Notes: generated by a model from the letters alone, not told the origin. A stretch of DNA of 64,000 bases from CAMDBL01 sp964498125 (GCA_964498125.1 CAZCGE010000142.1:56453-120452); one strand, 5' to 3'; positions 1 through 8,694 are shown, counted from the first letter of the stretch. Numbers and translations are program-made.

Positions 1-2
1 TC

Positions 3-695
3 GACGTGCGCGACGGACGCATCCATGACTACGGCTATGCGCTGATCCCAGTGATCACGGATGCGATCGAGCCGCATCCCGATGTCGCTCGGCTGATCCA
101 GGACATCCGCGCGCCACACCAGGCCTTGCTTGGTACTGAACTCGCCCGGACACGCTCGCTGCTCTACCGGCGCGACAACATTTCCGGCTCGCTCGACGAC
201 CTGATCTGTCAGGCGGTGCTGGAGCAGCGCGATGCCGAGATCTGTTTCTCGCCGGGGTTTCGTTGGGGACCGACACTGCTGCCCGACCAGGCCATTACCT
301 GGGAGGACATCTGCAATGCGACGGCGATCACCTATCCCGCCTGCTACCGCACGAGCATGACCGGCGCCGCGATCAAGGACATCCTCGAGGATGTGGCCGA
401 CAACCTTTTCAATCCCGACCCCTACTACCAGCAGGGCGGCGACATGGTGCGCGCCGGCGGCCTGTCATTCACATTGTACGTCGACCAACGCATCGGCAGT
501 CGTATCCATGATCTGCGGTCGACCCGGACCGGCGCACCGATCGAGGCAGGCCGCAGCTATGTCGTCGCCGGCTGGGCTTCCGTCAATGAAGGCGCCTCGG
601 GGCCGCCGATCTGGGAGGTGCTGGTTCGGCACCTCGCACGCCACCCCGTGGTCGAGGTCGCGCCAAACACCGCCGTCCGCGTCGTCCGGGGCTGA
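3..695 (+). CDS. soxB: SoxB thiosulfohydrolase, 3' part (cut by window edge)
   Basis: C-terminal part of SoxB, the periplasmic dimanganese enzyme that hydrolyses the sulfate group from thiosulfate bound to SoxY. The frame is open at the left edge, so the metal-binding N-terminal phosphoesterase domain lies outside the window. What is visible is the 5'-nucleotidase C-terminal domain, with the SoxB-typical stretch FNPDPYYQQGGDMVR and a neighbouring GGLSFTLYVD. In family members this region shapes the substrate-carrier pocket. The stop is TGA at 693-695. Its carrier genes soxY and soxZ are about 30 kb away on the other strand. The next gene, a response regulator, is separated by about 110 bases and is probably not co-transcribed. 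Family assignment is secure. Confidence 0.9.
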   Translation, partial: DVRDGRIHDYGYALIPVITDAIEPHPDVARLIQDIRAPHQALLGTELARTRSLLYRRDNISGSLDDLICQAVLEQRDAEICFSPGFRWGPTLLPDQAITWEDICNATAITYPACYRTSMTGAAIKDILEDVADNLFNPDPYYQQGGDMVRAGGLSFTLYVDQRIGSRIHDLRSTRTGAPIEAGRSYVVAGWASVNEGASGPPIWEVLVRHLARHPVVEVAPNTAVRVVRG

Positions 696-805
696 ACCGC
701 GCCACGCCCAGCGCCACCCCCACCCGCCGTCAGGCTGCGCAAGGGCTTGACAAGGTGTCATTTTTCTACTCCTTGCGTGGGGTGCAAAGTCTGGGGGAGG
801 CTGAC

Positions 806-1204
806 ATGAACGGACTGACAGCACCTCGCCTTGCCCGGGGCCGGCTCGCCGGCTTGCGAGTCCTCATCGCGGAAGATTCCTGGATCATCGCCGATACGCT
901 GGCCGTCATCCTGGAAGAAGAGGGCGTCCACGTCATTGGACCCGTGCCGACCAATTCTGGCGCCATCGACCTATTGCGCCAGGAGAAAACCGATTTTGCC
1001 TTGGTCGACATGAGCCTGAAAGATGGGTTCGCCGACGAGCTGACCCAAGAGCTGTATGCGCGCTCCATTCCCTATGCGATCATCACCGCATTCGAGGCGC
1101 TGCCGTCAAACGCCGGCGACCACGCGGTCGCGGTCTTCAGAAAGCCCGTCAGCCGCAAGCTTCTCGTGGAAATCCTGTCCGGGTACACCGATCCGAAACG
1201 GTGA
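806..1204 (+). CDS. Single-domain response regulator (CheY-like receiver)
   Basis: A 132-residue stand-alone receiver domain with no output domain. Visible landmarks are the acidic pair E23-D24 (LIAEDSW), phosphoacceptor D68 (ALVDMSL), the conserved Thr in IITAFEA and the Lys in VFRKPV. I start at ATG 806 because GGGGGAGG lies just upstream at 793-800; an in-frame GTG at 755 would add 17 residues with no good ribosome site. Such proteins usually pass phosphate between kinases or bind a target protein. No histidine kinase is adjacent, so the partner is unknown. The following NYN gene begins 75 bases later on the same strand and could share a transcript. Confidence 0.85.
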   Translation: MNGLTAPRLARGRLAGLRVLIAEDSWIIADTLAVILEEEGVHVIGPVPTNSGAIDLLRQEKTDFALVDMSLKDGFADELTQELYARSIPYAIITAFEALPSNAGDHAVAVFRKPVSRKLLVEILSGYTDPKR

Positions 1205-1279
1205 ACGTGCCGCGCGACCAGACGGCCATGACTCCAATGCCGCCGCCGCGGCGATAACAAGAAGGTAGGGCCTGATCCC

Positions 1280-1963
1280 GTGTACTTCCATCCTGACGAG
1301 CGCATCCTGATCCTGATCGACGGCGTTAGCCTCAATGCCACCCACAAGGCCTTGGGCTTCGACATCGATTTCAGGAAGCTGCTGGAGCTGTTCCGCTCGA
1401 AAGGCCGCCTGATCAAAGCCAATTTCTACACGACAATATTCGAGCAGCAGGAATATTCGTCCGTTCGCCCATTGGTCGATTGGCTGCAATACAACGGCTT
1501 CACGCTGATCACAAAGCCAGCCAGGGAGTTCGTGGACGACGAGGGCCGCCGGCGCTACAGGGGCAGCATGCACGTCGAGATGGCCGTGGATGCGCTGCGG
1601 CTTTCGCCCACGGTCGATCATGTCGTGATGTTTGCCAGCGAGGGCGCCTTGAGCGCCGCGGCGGCAGCCCTGCAGGATCTCGGCAAGCGCGTGACGGTCG
1701 TTTCCACGCTGCTGATGCGACCGCAGATGGTTGCGGACGAACTCAGGCGCCAGGCCGACCAATTCGTCGAACTGGCCGATCTGGAGCCCTTGATCGGTCG
1801 CGCGCGTTTGCCGCGTCGCGAAGTCGTTGCAGACACACCGGCCGACGAAGAAGCCATTGACACGCCGAGCGGCAGGCGGGAGGCCGTCGTTATGCAGTCG
1901 ACCGCCAGGCCGATCACAGCGGTGGTCAAGACCACACGCTCACGCACGCGCAGCGAGACCTGA
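1280..1963 (+). CDS. NYN-domain (LabA/DUF88-like) protein with substituted acidic residues
   Basis: A 227-residue protein of the LabA/NYN family, whose PIN-like fold normally cleaves RNA using a cluster of aspartates. The overall family pattern is clear: DERILILIDGVSLN near the N terminus, EYSSVRPLVDWLQYNGF, and RVTVVSTLLMRPQMVADELRRQAD later. D14 is kept. The usual KGxxDVEL motif reads RGSMHVEM (H98 where Asp is expected), and the usual SGDGDF reads ASEGAL (E121 and A123 where Asp is expected). Nuclease activity is therefore doubtful. Residues from about 175 on form a polar tail with basic patches and no recognised domain. The start is GTG 1280, with AAGGTAGGG at 1262-1270. Activity is inferred, not shown. 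Confidence 0.8.
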   Translation: MYFHPDERILILIDGVSLNATHKALGFDIDFRKLLELFRSKGRLIKANFYTTIFEQQEYSSVRPLVDWLQYNGFTLITKPAREFVDDEGRRRYRGSMHVEMAVDALRLSPTVDHVVMFASEGALSAAAAALQDLGKRVTVVSTLLMRPQMVADELRRQADQFVELADLEPLIGRARLPRREVVADTPADEEAIDTPSGRREAVVMQSTARPITAVVKTTRSRTRSET

Positions 1964-2153
1964 CGGCGCGCGTGCCGCGGGAGCGCCTCGACGCGAGGAT
2001 AGCCGCCCGCCCCCGGCCTCTGTTATGTTTTGCTCGCTCGCCTCGACGGCACGAGGAAAGCGAGCCCATGGGCATCGAACGCTTGGCCATTGTGTGGCAC
2101 GAACCGAGTTCGATCGCAGTCATACGCTCACCAATCATTCGGAGACCCCGCCG

Positions 2154-2918
2154 ATGAGCCTGCCCAAGACCCCGACCTTCGACCTCAAAGGCAAGCGTGC
2201 GCTAGTCACCGGCGCCGGCCGCGGCATCGGCCAGGCCGCATCCGCCGCCCTCGCCCACGCCGGCGCCCACGTCGTCTGCGCCGCGCGCACCAAGGCCGAG
2301 ATCGACGAGCTTGCCGCCGAGATCAGGCGGGAAGGCGGATCGGCGGAAGCCTTGCCGCTCGATGTCATGGACCTCGACGCGGTGCAGGCGGCCGTCGCCA
2401 GGCAGGCGCCGTTCAATATCCTCGTCAACAACGCTGGCACCAACCGCCCCGCGCCGTTCCTCGACATCAAGCTCGAGGATTTCGACTACGTCATGAACCT
2501 CAATGTGCGCGCCGCCTTCGGCGTGGCGCAGGTGGTGGCAAAACGCATGGTCGAGACCAAGACACAAGGCTCGCTGATTCACATCTCCTCGCAGATGGGG
2601 CACGTGGCGCTGCCGGGGCGCGGCACCTATTGCGCCACCAAGCATGCGCTGGAGGGCCTCAACAAGGTGATCGCCATCGACCTGGCCACGCACGGCATCC
2701 GCTCCAACACCATCGCGCCGACCTTCATCGAGACGCCGATGACCAAGCCGTTCTTCCAGAACGAGGCGTTCAAGAGCATGGTGCTGAGCAAGATCAGGCT
2801 CGGGCGTCTGGGCCAGGTCGAGGACCTGATGGGCGCTGTCGTGTTCCTGGCGTCCGATGCGTCGGGCCTGATCACCGGCACGTCGATGCTGGTCGACGGC
2901 GGCTGGACCACGGGGTGA
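2154..2918 (+). CDS. SDR-family NAD(P)-dependent oxidoreductase
   Basis: A 254-residue classical short-chain dehydrogenase. The Rossmann glycine motif TGAGRGIG is near residue 20, NNAG around 90, and the catalytic Ser-Tyr-Lys set follows in HISSQMG and YCATKHA. The C-terminal GTSMLVDGGW is typical of the gluconate 5-dehydrogenase/3-oxoacyl-ACP reductase group. It is expected to be a soluble cytoplasmic enzyme reducing a ketone or oxidising an alcohol; the substrate cannot be read from sequence. The start is ATG 2154 with GGAG at 2141-2144. The long in-frame upstream extension has no family similarity and was excluded. It has no evident operon partner: 190 bases separate it from the NYN gene and about 375 from the multicopper oxidase. 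Confidence 0.88.
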   Translation: MSLPKTPTFDLKGKRALVTGAGRGIGQAASAALAHAGAHVVCAARTKAEIDELAAEIRREGGSAEALPLDVMDLDAVQAAVARQAPFNILVNNAGTNRPAPFLDIKLEDFDYVMNLNVRAAFGVAQVVAKRMVETKTQGSLIHISSQMGHVALPGRGTYCATKHALEGLNKVIAIDLATHGIRSNTIAPTFIETPMTKPFFQNEAFKSMVLSKIRLGRLGQVEDLMGAVVFLASDASGLITGTSMLVDGGWTTG

Positions 2919-3180
2919 ACGCATCACTGACCGCCGCGCATTATCCACACTCGTGACATAGCGTCGTCGGCAGTGCGCTGGTGTTTCTTTGACACTATCC
3001 AGAACGCGCGCCGCCGACACGTTCGCATTGCGGCGTGTCGCTGCCTGCCGACAGCGAGCTTGCTGATTTTGCGCCTTTTTCACACGTCGGCGTGTCCAAC
3101 ACGCACCCGACAACGGGCAGCCATGACGGCTTCTCGTTCAGATTGCCGCTGATTTGGCACGTCGCCAAGAGACTTCAGTC

Positions 3181-3196
3181 TCAGACCTTAGTCTGA
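3181..3196. promoter_or_regulatory. Possible operator palindrome upstream of the multicopper oxidase
   Basis: In the 376-base gene-free region 2919-3294 the clearest symmetric element is TCAGAC-CTTA-GTCTGA, two perfect 6-base arms with a 4-base spacer, about 100 bases before the oxidase start. It could bind a regulator of the redox cluster, but no regulator gene is adjacent. Nothing else in this region was recognised. Confidence 0.3.
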
Positions 3197-3294
3197 TGCA
3201 ATTCGCGTGCCCTGCAATCAAAGTAATATTCGTTAAAGCCGCCAATTGTCGGATGACCGGCAACTATGCATCGAGATGTGCTGGGAGTAGGCTC

Positions 3295-5625
3295 ATGTAT
3301 CTAGGAAAAAATGCGTCGCGCATTCGGCAAAAAGAAGCGCAGAATGCCCGCAACAACCGCGCCGAGATCGTCAAGGCGCTGTCGCATGGCCAGATCACGC
3401 GGCGCGATCTCTACAAGTGGGGTATCTTCACCGGCGCGGGTCTGCTGGCGGCCAAGAACGGCCTCAACCCATTCGTGCGCAGCGCCTTTGCCCAGGTGCC
3501 GACCGGCACGCCGCGAACCCCATTGTTCGGCGCCCAGAAATTTTCCGAACCCATGCACCGGCTCGAGGTGCAGCAGCCGATCCCTCTGACGCGCGTTGTC
3601 AATCCCAACTATCCTGCCGATCGCAATAAGGACATCGCGCGTTTTGGCGGCACCATGTTGGAGCGGGACGCCAGGCGACTGTCCTGGCACACCGATTTCG
3701 TCAGCCCTTCGGCCACTCCGGATGTGACCAATCCCCTGACCAACAGGGGTCCGATCGAGGGCCGTCCGCCGGGAGAAGTCTTCGCGCATCAGCGCTGGGA
3801 CGAGTTCTTCCCCAAGGTCGGCTATGTGATGTCGCTCGGACAATGCAATTCCGAGACCTATTTCCATGCCAACATGCCGTATCAGAGCGCCAATAAGGTG
3901 TGGTCGTTCGGCTCGGGCCAGTTCACGCAAGGCCATCTGCCGCCGCCGCTGTTCAAGGTCCGCTACGGCGAGCCCGTGCTGACCCGCATCTACAACAACC
4001 TGCCGGCCGCACGCAGCGAGAACGGCGGTTTCGGACGCAACGAGCACCAGTTGCATTTCCACAATGCGCACAACGGCGCCGAAAGCGACGGCGCCGCCAA
4101 CGTGCATCATTTTCCCGGCACGTTCTACGACTACCGCTGGAGCACGACGCTGGCGCGGCGCGACAAGACCAACATCGATGCAACGGATCGGCGCGCCTCG
4201 GGGCCCGACGGCAATGGCGGCCTGGTCAATGTGCCGGGCGACTTCCGCGAGCTGCAGGGCACCATGTGGGCCCACGACCACCGCTTCTTCTTCACCGCCG
4301 AGAATGTCTATAAGGGCATGCTCAGCATGGTCAACTACTACAGCGGACCCGACCGCGGCAACGAGAAGCTGATCGACAGCTCCGCCGGCAACCCCGCGGT
4401 CAATCTGCGGTTGCCGAGCGGCAACCAGCTCGACTGGGGCAACGTTGATTTCGATGTCAATCTGGCCGTTTCCGATGGTGCCTGCGATCAGGGCGGGCAG
4501 TATTTCTTCGATATCTTCAATACCGACGGTTTCCTCGGCGACATGCCGCTGGTCAATTTCAGCTACGCGCCGTTCTTCGAGGTGCTGCCGCGCAAGTACC
4601 GCTTCCGCATCCTCAATGCCTCCATGTCGCGCTTCTACAAGCTGGGGCTGTTCCGATCCAACGGCACGCCATTGGCGTTCAAGCAGATCGCCAACGACGG
4701 CAACCTGCTGGTCAACCCGATCGCGCTGACCGCGCTCGACCAGCAGGGCATCGCCGAGCGCTACGATATCGTCGTCGACTTCTCCGGTCTCGCCGTTGGC
4801 TCCAGGATCAGAATGGCGAACCTGTTGCGCATGCGCGACGACGGACGCGGGCCGAAGGAGGAGATGAGCTACGCCGAGGCCTTGAAGCGTAATGCGGAAG
4901 ACCCGGTGCTGGGAGATATCCTGGAGTTCCGGGTCGTCGGCTCGGTGCCAAGTGTCGACAATCCTGGCTTCACACATACTCTGGCGAACGCCTGCGGGAC
5001 CTATGACAAGAGCCAGGTCCCCAACATCCTCACCGAGCAGATCCCGATCGTCACCCCGGTGCGCACGCGCGTGGTCGAGTTCGGCCGGGCCGGCATCGGC
5101 GACTCGCGCGGTGCCGATGGCCAATGCATTCCAGACTGCCCCGAGACCGCGTTGTTCCCCTGGACCATCAGGATCAATGGCCAGGCCGGACACTCGATGA
5201 ACGCCAACCGCATCTCGCTGCTGATCCCCAAGCCCGGCGAGGTCGAGCATTGGACCTACATCAACACTGGCGGCGGCTGGGATCACCCGATCCATCTGCA
5301 CTTCGAGGAAGGCATCACCATGAACCGCGGCGCCGCGGCGATCCCGGCGACCGAGCGATTGGTCCGCAAGGACGTGTGGCGGCTGCGCTCCGCGGGCCGG
5401 GTGCAGTTCCAGATCCAGTTCGGCGAGTACGGCGGCTCCTACGTCAATCATTGCCACAACACGGTGCACGAGGACTTCGCCATGCTGATGCGCCTGCAGG
5501 TGCTGACCGGCGTCGCCGGATCGCCGCAGTCCATGGTGACGCCGACCCCCAATCCGACGCCGGACGGCGTCTTCTTCACGACGCCGGAGATCCTGCCCGA
5601 GGGTGACCCGCGGACACCGGCCTAG
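3295..5625 (+). CDS. Tat-exported multicopper oxidase
   Basis: A 776-residue three-domain multicopper oxidase with all four copper-binding motifs: HFH at 254-256, HDH at 327-329, HPIHLH at 664-669 and HCHNTVHEDFAM at 719-730. The Cys ligand (C720) and axial Met (M730) of the type 1 site are present, so electron transfer to the trinuclear centre should work. The N terminus has a twin-arginine signal (ITRRDLYKWG) followed by a hydrophobic stretch ending near AFAQ, pointing to folded export to the periplasm. The start is ATG 3295 with GGGAG at 3283-3287. It is followed on the same strand by a SCO/cytochrome c protein and a Kelch protein, suggesting a shared periplasmic redox role. The substrate (metal ion, phenolic or bilirubin-like) cannot be deduced. 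Confidence 0.92.
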   Translation: MYLGKNASRIRQKEAQNARNNRAEIVKALSHGQITRRDLYKWGIFTGAGLLAAKNGLNPFVRSAFAQVPTGTPRTPLFGAQKFSEPMHRLEVQQPIPLTRVVNPNYPADRNKDIARFGGTMLERDARRLSWHTDFVSPSATPDVTNPLTNRGPIEGRPPGEVFAHQRWDEFFPKVGYVMSLGQCNSETYFHANMPYQSANKVWSFGSGQFTQGHLPPPLFKVRYGEPVLTRIYNNLPAARSENGGFGRNEHQLHFHNAHNGAESDGAANVHHFPGTFYDYRWSTTLARRDKTNIDATDRRASGPDGNGGLVNVPGDFRELQGTMWAHDHRFFFTAENVYKGMLSMVNYYSGPDRGNEKLIDSSAGNPAVNLRLPSGNQLDWGNVDFDVNLAVSDGACDQGGQYFFDIFNTDGFLGDMPLVNFSYAPFFEVLPRKYRFRILNASMSRFYKLGLFRSNGTPLAFKQIANDGNLLVNPIALTALDQQGIAERYDIVVDFSGLAVGSRIRMANLLRMRDDGRGPKEEMSYAEALKRNAEDPVLGDILEFRVVGSVPSVDNPGFTHTLANACGTYDKSQVPNILTEQIPIVTPVRTRVVEFGRAGIGDSRGADGQCIPDCPETALFPWTIRINGQAGHSMNANRISLLIPKPGEVEHWTYINTGGGWDHPIHLHFEEGITMNRGAAAIPATERLVRKDVWRLRSAGRVQFQIQFGEYGGSYVNHCHNTVHEDFAMLMRLQVLTGVAGSPQSMVTPTPNPTPDGVFFTTPEILPEGDPRTPA

Positions 5626-5705
5626 TCGCGGACGAGAAGGTGTCTGACACTCCGGGTCAGCCAAACACCGGCTGCGCCGACCCTCGAGGACGAAAAGGGG
5701 CGCGG

Positions 5706-5823
5706 CGTAGGGTGCGATAGGCCGGACACTTGATCCGGCCGTATCGCACCGCCGCTCTTGCCGCGTCGCACCGGCGTCGGTGCAATACGCCCTCCGCTGC
5801 GCTGCGGGCTATTGCACCCTACG
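5706..5823. repeat. Nested palindromic intergenic repeat, family A (copy 1)
   Basis: A 118-base element bounded by CGTAGGGTGCGATAG and its near-complement CTATTGCACCCTACG, with two more internal half-sites (GTATCGCACC, GGTGCAATAC). A second copy lies at 53382-53492. The alternating half-sites can fold into nested hairpins, like BIME/REP elements. Just upstream, around 5639-5670, is a short GGTGTCTGACACTCC piece related to the repeat at 41265-41336. Confidence 0.8.
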
Positions 5824-5873
5824 GTGTATTCGTTCCAGACACCTCACCTTTCGGCCATTTGCAGGGAAGTCGG

Positions 5874-6839
5874 ATGATCAGATCAAGTGTCATAAGTATT
5901 GCGATGCTGGCGTTTCAGCTCGTTGCCGCCGTTTCCAGTGAGGCGCAGGGACGCCGCTGGGGCGAGGGCTATTTTCCCAATCTGCCGGTCGTCACCCAGC
6001 ATGGCGAGCAGCTGCGCTTCTTCGACGATGTGATCAAGGGCAAGCTGGTCGTCATCAGCTTCATCTATACCAGCTGCACCGATATCTGCCCGCTGACGAC
6101 GGCGCGATTGGCGCAAGTCGCCGAGCAGTTCGCCGACAGGCTCGGCCGCGACATGTTCTTCATCTCGTTGACCGTCGATCCAAAGAACGACACGCCCGAG
6201 AAACTGAAAGCCTACGCGGAGTCGTTCCGTTCCGGACCGGGGTGGATTTTCCTGACCGGCACGCTGCAGGACATGCGCGCCATCAACGCCAAGCTCGGCG
6301 AGAAAATGCGCAGCCTCAACGAGCATCGCAACGAGATCGTGCTCGGCAACGAAGCCACCGGCGAATGGGCGCGCAATTCCCTGTTCGGCGACCTCGAGCG
6401 CGTCGTCATGGACGTCCGCGCCATGGACCCGAAATGGCGCGACCAGGTGCGCACGGTCGCCGTCGACCCCGCGAATGACACCGGCCACGCGCTAAGCGAG
6501 CAGCCGGGGCAAGCCTTGTTCAAGAAGCTATGCGCGGGCTGCCACATGATCAAGGTGGGCAACCGCGTCGGGCCTGACCTTTACGGCGTCACCGGCCGCC
6601 GATCGAATGAGTGGCTGACCCGCTTCATCATGGACCCGCAGCGGATGCGCGCACAAAAAGATCCGACCGCGCTGGGGCTGGTCGCCAAGTTTCCCGGTGC
6701 GCGCATGCCCAATCTCGGCATGACAGAACTCGACGCGGCCGACCTCATTTCCTATCTCGACTCTCAAACCAAGTATCTCGACGAGCAGCGCATCCAGGCT
6801 GCCCAAAGCGCGCCGCCCGGCCACAAGCACAAGCATTGA
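5874..6839 (+). CDS. SCO1/SenC-like domain fused to a cytochrome c domain
   Basis: A 321-residue secreted fusion. A signal peptide (about residues 1-25) is followed by a thioredoxin-fold SCO domain with the CxxxC motif CTDIC (C68, C72) and SLTVDPKNDTPEKL. From about residue 205 there is a mono-haem cytochrome c domain with CAGCH (C220, C223, H224) and a likely axial Met at 278 in GARMPN. The tail is HKHKH. SCO proteins deliver copper using two Cys and one His; the usual His just before the last strand is not visible (the region reads RNSLFGDLERVVMD), so this domain may act as a thiol redox partner or bind copper differently. The start is ATG 5874 with GGGAAG upstream. It lies between the multicopper oxidase and the Kelch gene, which suggests electron or copper supply to that oxidase. 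Confidence 0.88.
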   Translation: MIRSSVISIAMLAFQLVAAVSSEAQGRRWGEGYFPNLPVVTQHGEQLRFFDDVIKGKLVVISFIYTSCTDICPLTTARLAQVAEQFADRLGRDMFFISLTVDPKNDTPEKLKAYAESFRSGPGWIFLTGTLQDMRAINAKLGEKMRSLNEHRNEIVLGNEATGEWARNSLFGDLERVVMDVRAMDPKWRDQVRTVAVDPANDTGHALSEQPGQALFKKLCAGCHMIKVGNRVGPDLYGVTGRRSNEWLTRFIMDPQRMRAQKDPTALGLVAKFPGARMPNLGMTELDAADLISYLDSQTKYLDEQRIQAAQSAPPGHKHKH

Positions 6840-6985
6840 ACCACCCGCTGGTCGCCTAACACCTGGCCGAGGATGGCAGGGTGTGTGTCCTCGCTTGCCT
6901 TCGACCATTCCTGGTTGCGGCGGCTGCTGACCGCAGGCGCTTGCCGGGCCTGTGCCGCGAATCCTTGGCGATCGACCGCACCCCG

Positions 6986-7053
6986 GTTAGGTCTTTGTTT
7001 GTCGCATTTGTCTCACGCCAAACCGGTGCCCACTTTGGCGGAAAATGCTCTAG
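6986..7053. repeat. Intergenic repeat, family E (copy 1)
   Basis: This sequence contains TTTGTTTGTCGCATTT, then AAACCGGTGCCCACTTTGG and CGGAAAATGCTCTA. Close copies lie at 30837-30900 (same orientation) and 59118-59181 (inverted). It resembles short dispersed repeats common in Hyphomicrobiales genomes. The rest of the gap between the SCO fusion and the Kelch gene shows nothing else recognisable. Confidence 0.75.
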
Positions 7054-7103
7054 GATGCAGCTTGAGATAGCGGCGCGACCGCCAGCATAGGGGAGTTGGA
7101 ATC

Positions 7104-8192
7104 ATGCCAGATTTCAATCGTCGTCATTTTCTCGCGGCCAGTGCGGCGACGATAGCCTCTGGTTCCGCACTCGCGCAGGCGCCCGGCCACGAGCATCACG
7201 GGCCGCTGTATGAGAGCTTGCAGAAACCCGGTCGCATCGGGCTGCCTGAATTGGCCGCGACGCAGCACGTCACCGTCAGCCCGGCGCCGAAAGCGGCGGT
7301 TCAGGGCAAGTGGATGGCGAAAGCGCCGCTGCCGCTGCCGCGCAGCGAGATGGCGTGGGCGACCGTGCGCGATGGACGCATGCACCTGCTCGGCGGCTAT
7401 GGCGAGCAGCGCGTCGACCGGCCCTATCATCATGTCTACGATCCGGCATCGGACAAGTGGCTCGATGCCCCGGCGCTGCCGCTCGGCGCCAATCACGTCG
7501 GCGTGGCTGTCGCCGAAGGCCGGCTGTATGCCTTGGGCGGCTTCGTCGAGCAGAACCGCAAGCCGCATGACCAGTGTTTCGCGCTCGACCAGGGCGCCAG
7601 CCAATGGCGCAAGATCGCGTCGCTGCCCAAACCCTGCGGCGCCATGGCCTGCATTGATCTGGGCAGCCAGCTGCACATCATCGGCGGCGCCATCGGCGAC
7701 ACCTTCGCCGACAAGAAATCGGTGGATTGGCACTATGTCCATGACGACAAGGCCGACAAGTGGGAGCCGCGCAAGCCAATGCCGACCGCCCGCGATCACA
7801 CCGGCGTGGTCGCGACCGGCGGCGTCGTCCACCTGATCGGCGGTCGCGTCGACAGCTTCCATACCAACTCGAACCTGCACCACACCTACGATCCGATGAA
7901 GGACGCCTGGGCCATGCGACGGCCGCTGCCGACGGCGCGCTCGGGGCACGGCGCCGTGCTCTATCGCGGCAAGATCTTCATCATGGGCGGCGAGGGCACG
8001 GACCGCGTCTACGGCCAGAACGAGGCCTATGACCCGGCGACGGACCGGTGGGAGGCCTACGCTCCCATGATGACACCGCGACACGGCCTCGGCGCCGTCT
8101 CCATCGGCGATGCCATCTATGTCGCCGGCGGTGGCCCAGTGATGGGCGGCGGCGTCCAGAGCGCTGTGCACGAGGCGTTCACGCTGGCATGA
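7104..8192 (+). CDS. Tat-exported Kelch-repeat beta-propeller protein
   Basis: A 362-residue protein beginning MPDFNRRHFLAASAATIASG, a twin-arginine signal, then a beta-propeller of about five to six Kelch blades. Blades show the recurring double glycine and spaced Tyr/Trp: LLGGYGEQ, ALGGFVEQ, IIGGAIGD, LIGGRVDS, IMGGEGTD, VAGGGPVM, each followed by a YDP..DKW-type turn. Kelch propellers are protein- or ligand-binding scaffolds and some galactose-oxidase relatives carry copper, but no Cys-Tyr cofactor signature is apparent. The start is ATG 7104 with GGGGAG at 7090-7095. It is probably the third member of the periplasmic redox set begun by the multicopper oxidase, although a dispersed repeat lies before it. 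Confidence 0.85.
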   Translation: MPDFNRRHFLAASAATIASGSALAQAPGHEHHGPLYESLQKPGRIGLPELAATQHVTVSPAPKAAVQGKWMAKAPLPLPRSEMAWATVRDGRMHLLGGYGEQRVDRPYHHVYDPASDKWLDAPALPLGANHVGVAVAEGRLYALGGFVEQNRKPHDQCFALDQGASQWRKIASLPKPCGAMACIDLGSQLHIIGGAIGDTFADKKSVDWHYVHDDKADKWEPRKPMPTARDHTGVVATGGVVHLIGGRVDSFHTNSNLHHTYDPMKDAWAMRRPLPTARSGHGAVLYRGKIFIMGGEGTDRVYGQNEAYDPATDRWEAYAPMMTPRHGLGAVSIGDAIYVAGGGPVMGGGVQSAVHEAFTLA

Positions 8193-8317
8193 ATTCGACC
8201 ACGAGGCCGGCAGATCGGTTGCCGTGCCGCAAGCAGAACGACAGTTATTCCGTTAGCTGAATAGAGCCAGCGTCCAGGCTTTGATGGACGTCGACGGATT
8301 TTGACCGGGTGGCTGAA

Positions 8318-8476
8318 ATGGATGACTCCTTCAAAACGATTCAGAGCTTGCTGCGCGAAATTGCCGAGCACCTCAATGCGGGCACCAAGGGCGATCGCGC
8401 CGCGGCTGCGGCCAAGCTGCATCGGGTTGCTGCAATCGCGTCGACCCTGGCATTCACCGTCAGCCCCAAGCACTGA
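8318..8476 (+). CDS. Small 52-residue hypothetical protein
   Basis: A short reading frame starting MDDSFKTIQSLLREIAEHLN and ending SPKH. It looks like an amphipathic helix (residues 3-20) followed by an Ala-rich helix containing KLHRVAAIASTLAF. Codon use resembles real genes, with G or C at most third positions. It lies alone between the Kelch gene and the groES promoter. The ribosome site is weak (GGTGG about 6 bases before the ATG). No family recognised. Confidence 0.45.
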   Translation: MDDSFKTIQSLLREIAEHLNAGTKGDRAAAAAKLHRVAAIASTLAFTVSPKH

Positions 8477-8627
8477 GGGCGGCCAAACCCGCAGGTTGGC
8501 AATCGGCATGATTGTTGCCGTGGCAACCCTGAGCCAGTCGTTGGCCGCTGCCAGCGCCGCACCCACCGATCTTCTTGGACCGTCGGACTACTCAGGCCAA
8601 TCTTCTCTTCTCAGGCTCTTCTCAGGC

Positions 8628-8656
8628 TTGACAGGCCAACAGCGTCGCACTACATC
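8628..8656 (+). promoter_or_regulatory. Predicted housekeeping-type promoter of groESL
   Basis: TTGACA at 8628-8633, a 17-base spacer, then TACATC at 8651-8656. The -35 is a perfect match and the -10 is fair. The CIRCE operator starts 12 bases downstream, so repressor bound there would block initiation or early elongation. Confidence 0.6.
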
Positions 8657-8667
8657 CCAGCCAGCTG

Positions 8668-8694
8668 TTAGCACTCTATTCCGTTGAGTGCCAA
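8668..8694 (+). promoter_or_regulatory. CIRCE operator (HrcA binding site)
   Basis: TTAGCACTC, nine bases, GAGTGCCAA. This matches the CIRCE consensus (TTAGCACTC-N9-GAGTGCTAA) in 17 of 18 arm positions. HrcA binds it as a dimer and releases it on heat shock, so groESL here should be heat inducible. No hrcA gene is in the window. Confidence 0.95.

Noticed and set aside
747..775. TTGACA upstream of the response regulator as a promoter
   Set aside because: The -35 is perfect but no acceptable -10 at 16-18 bases was found.
3301..5664. 787-codon open frame antisense to the multicopper oxidase
   Set aside because: No family features; long antisense frames are expected in GC-rich coding DNA. The sense frame has all copper motifs.
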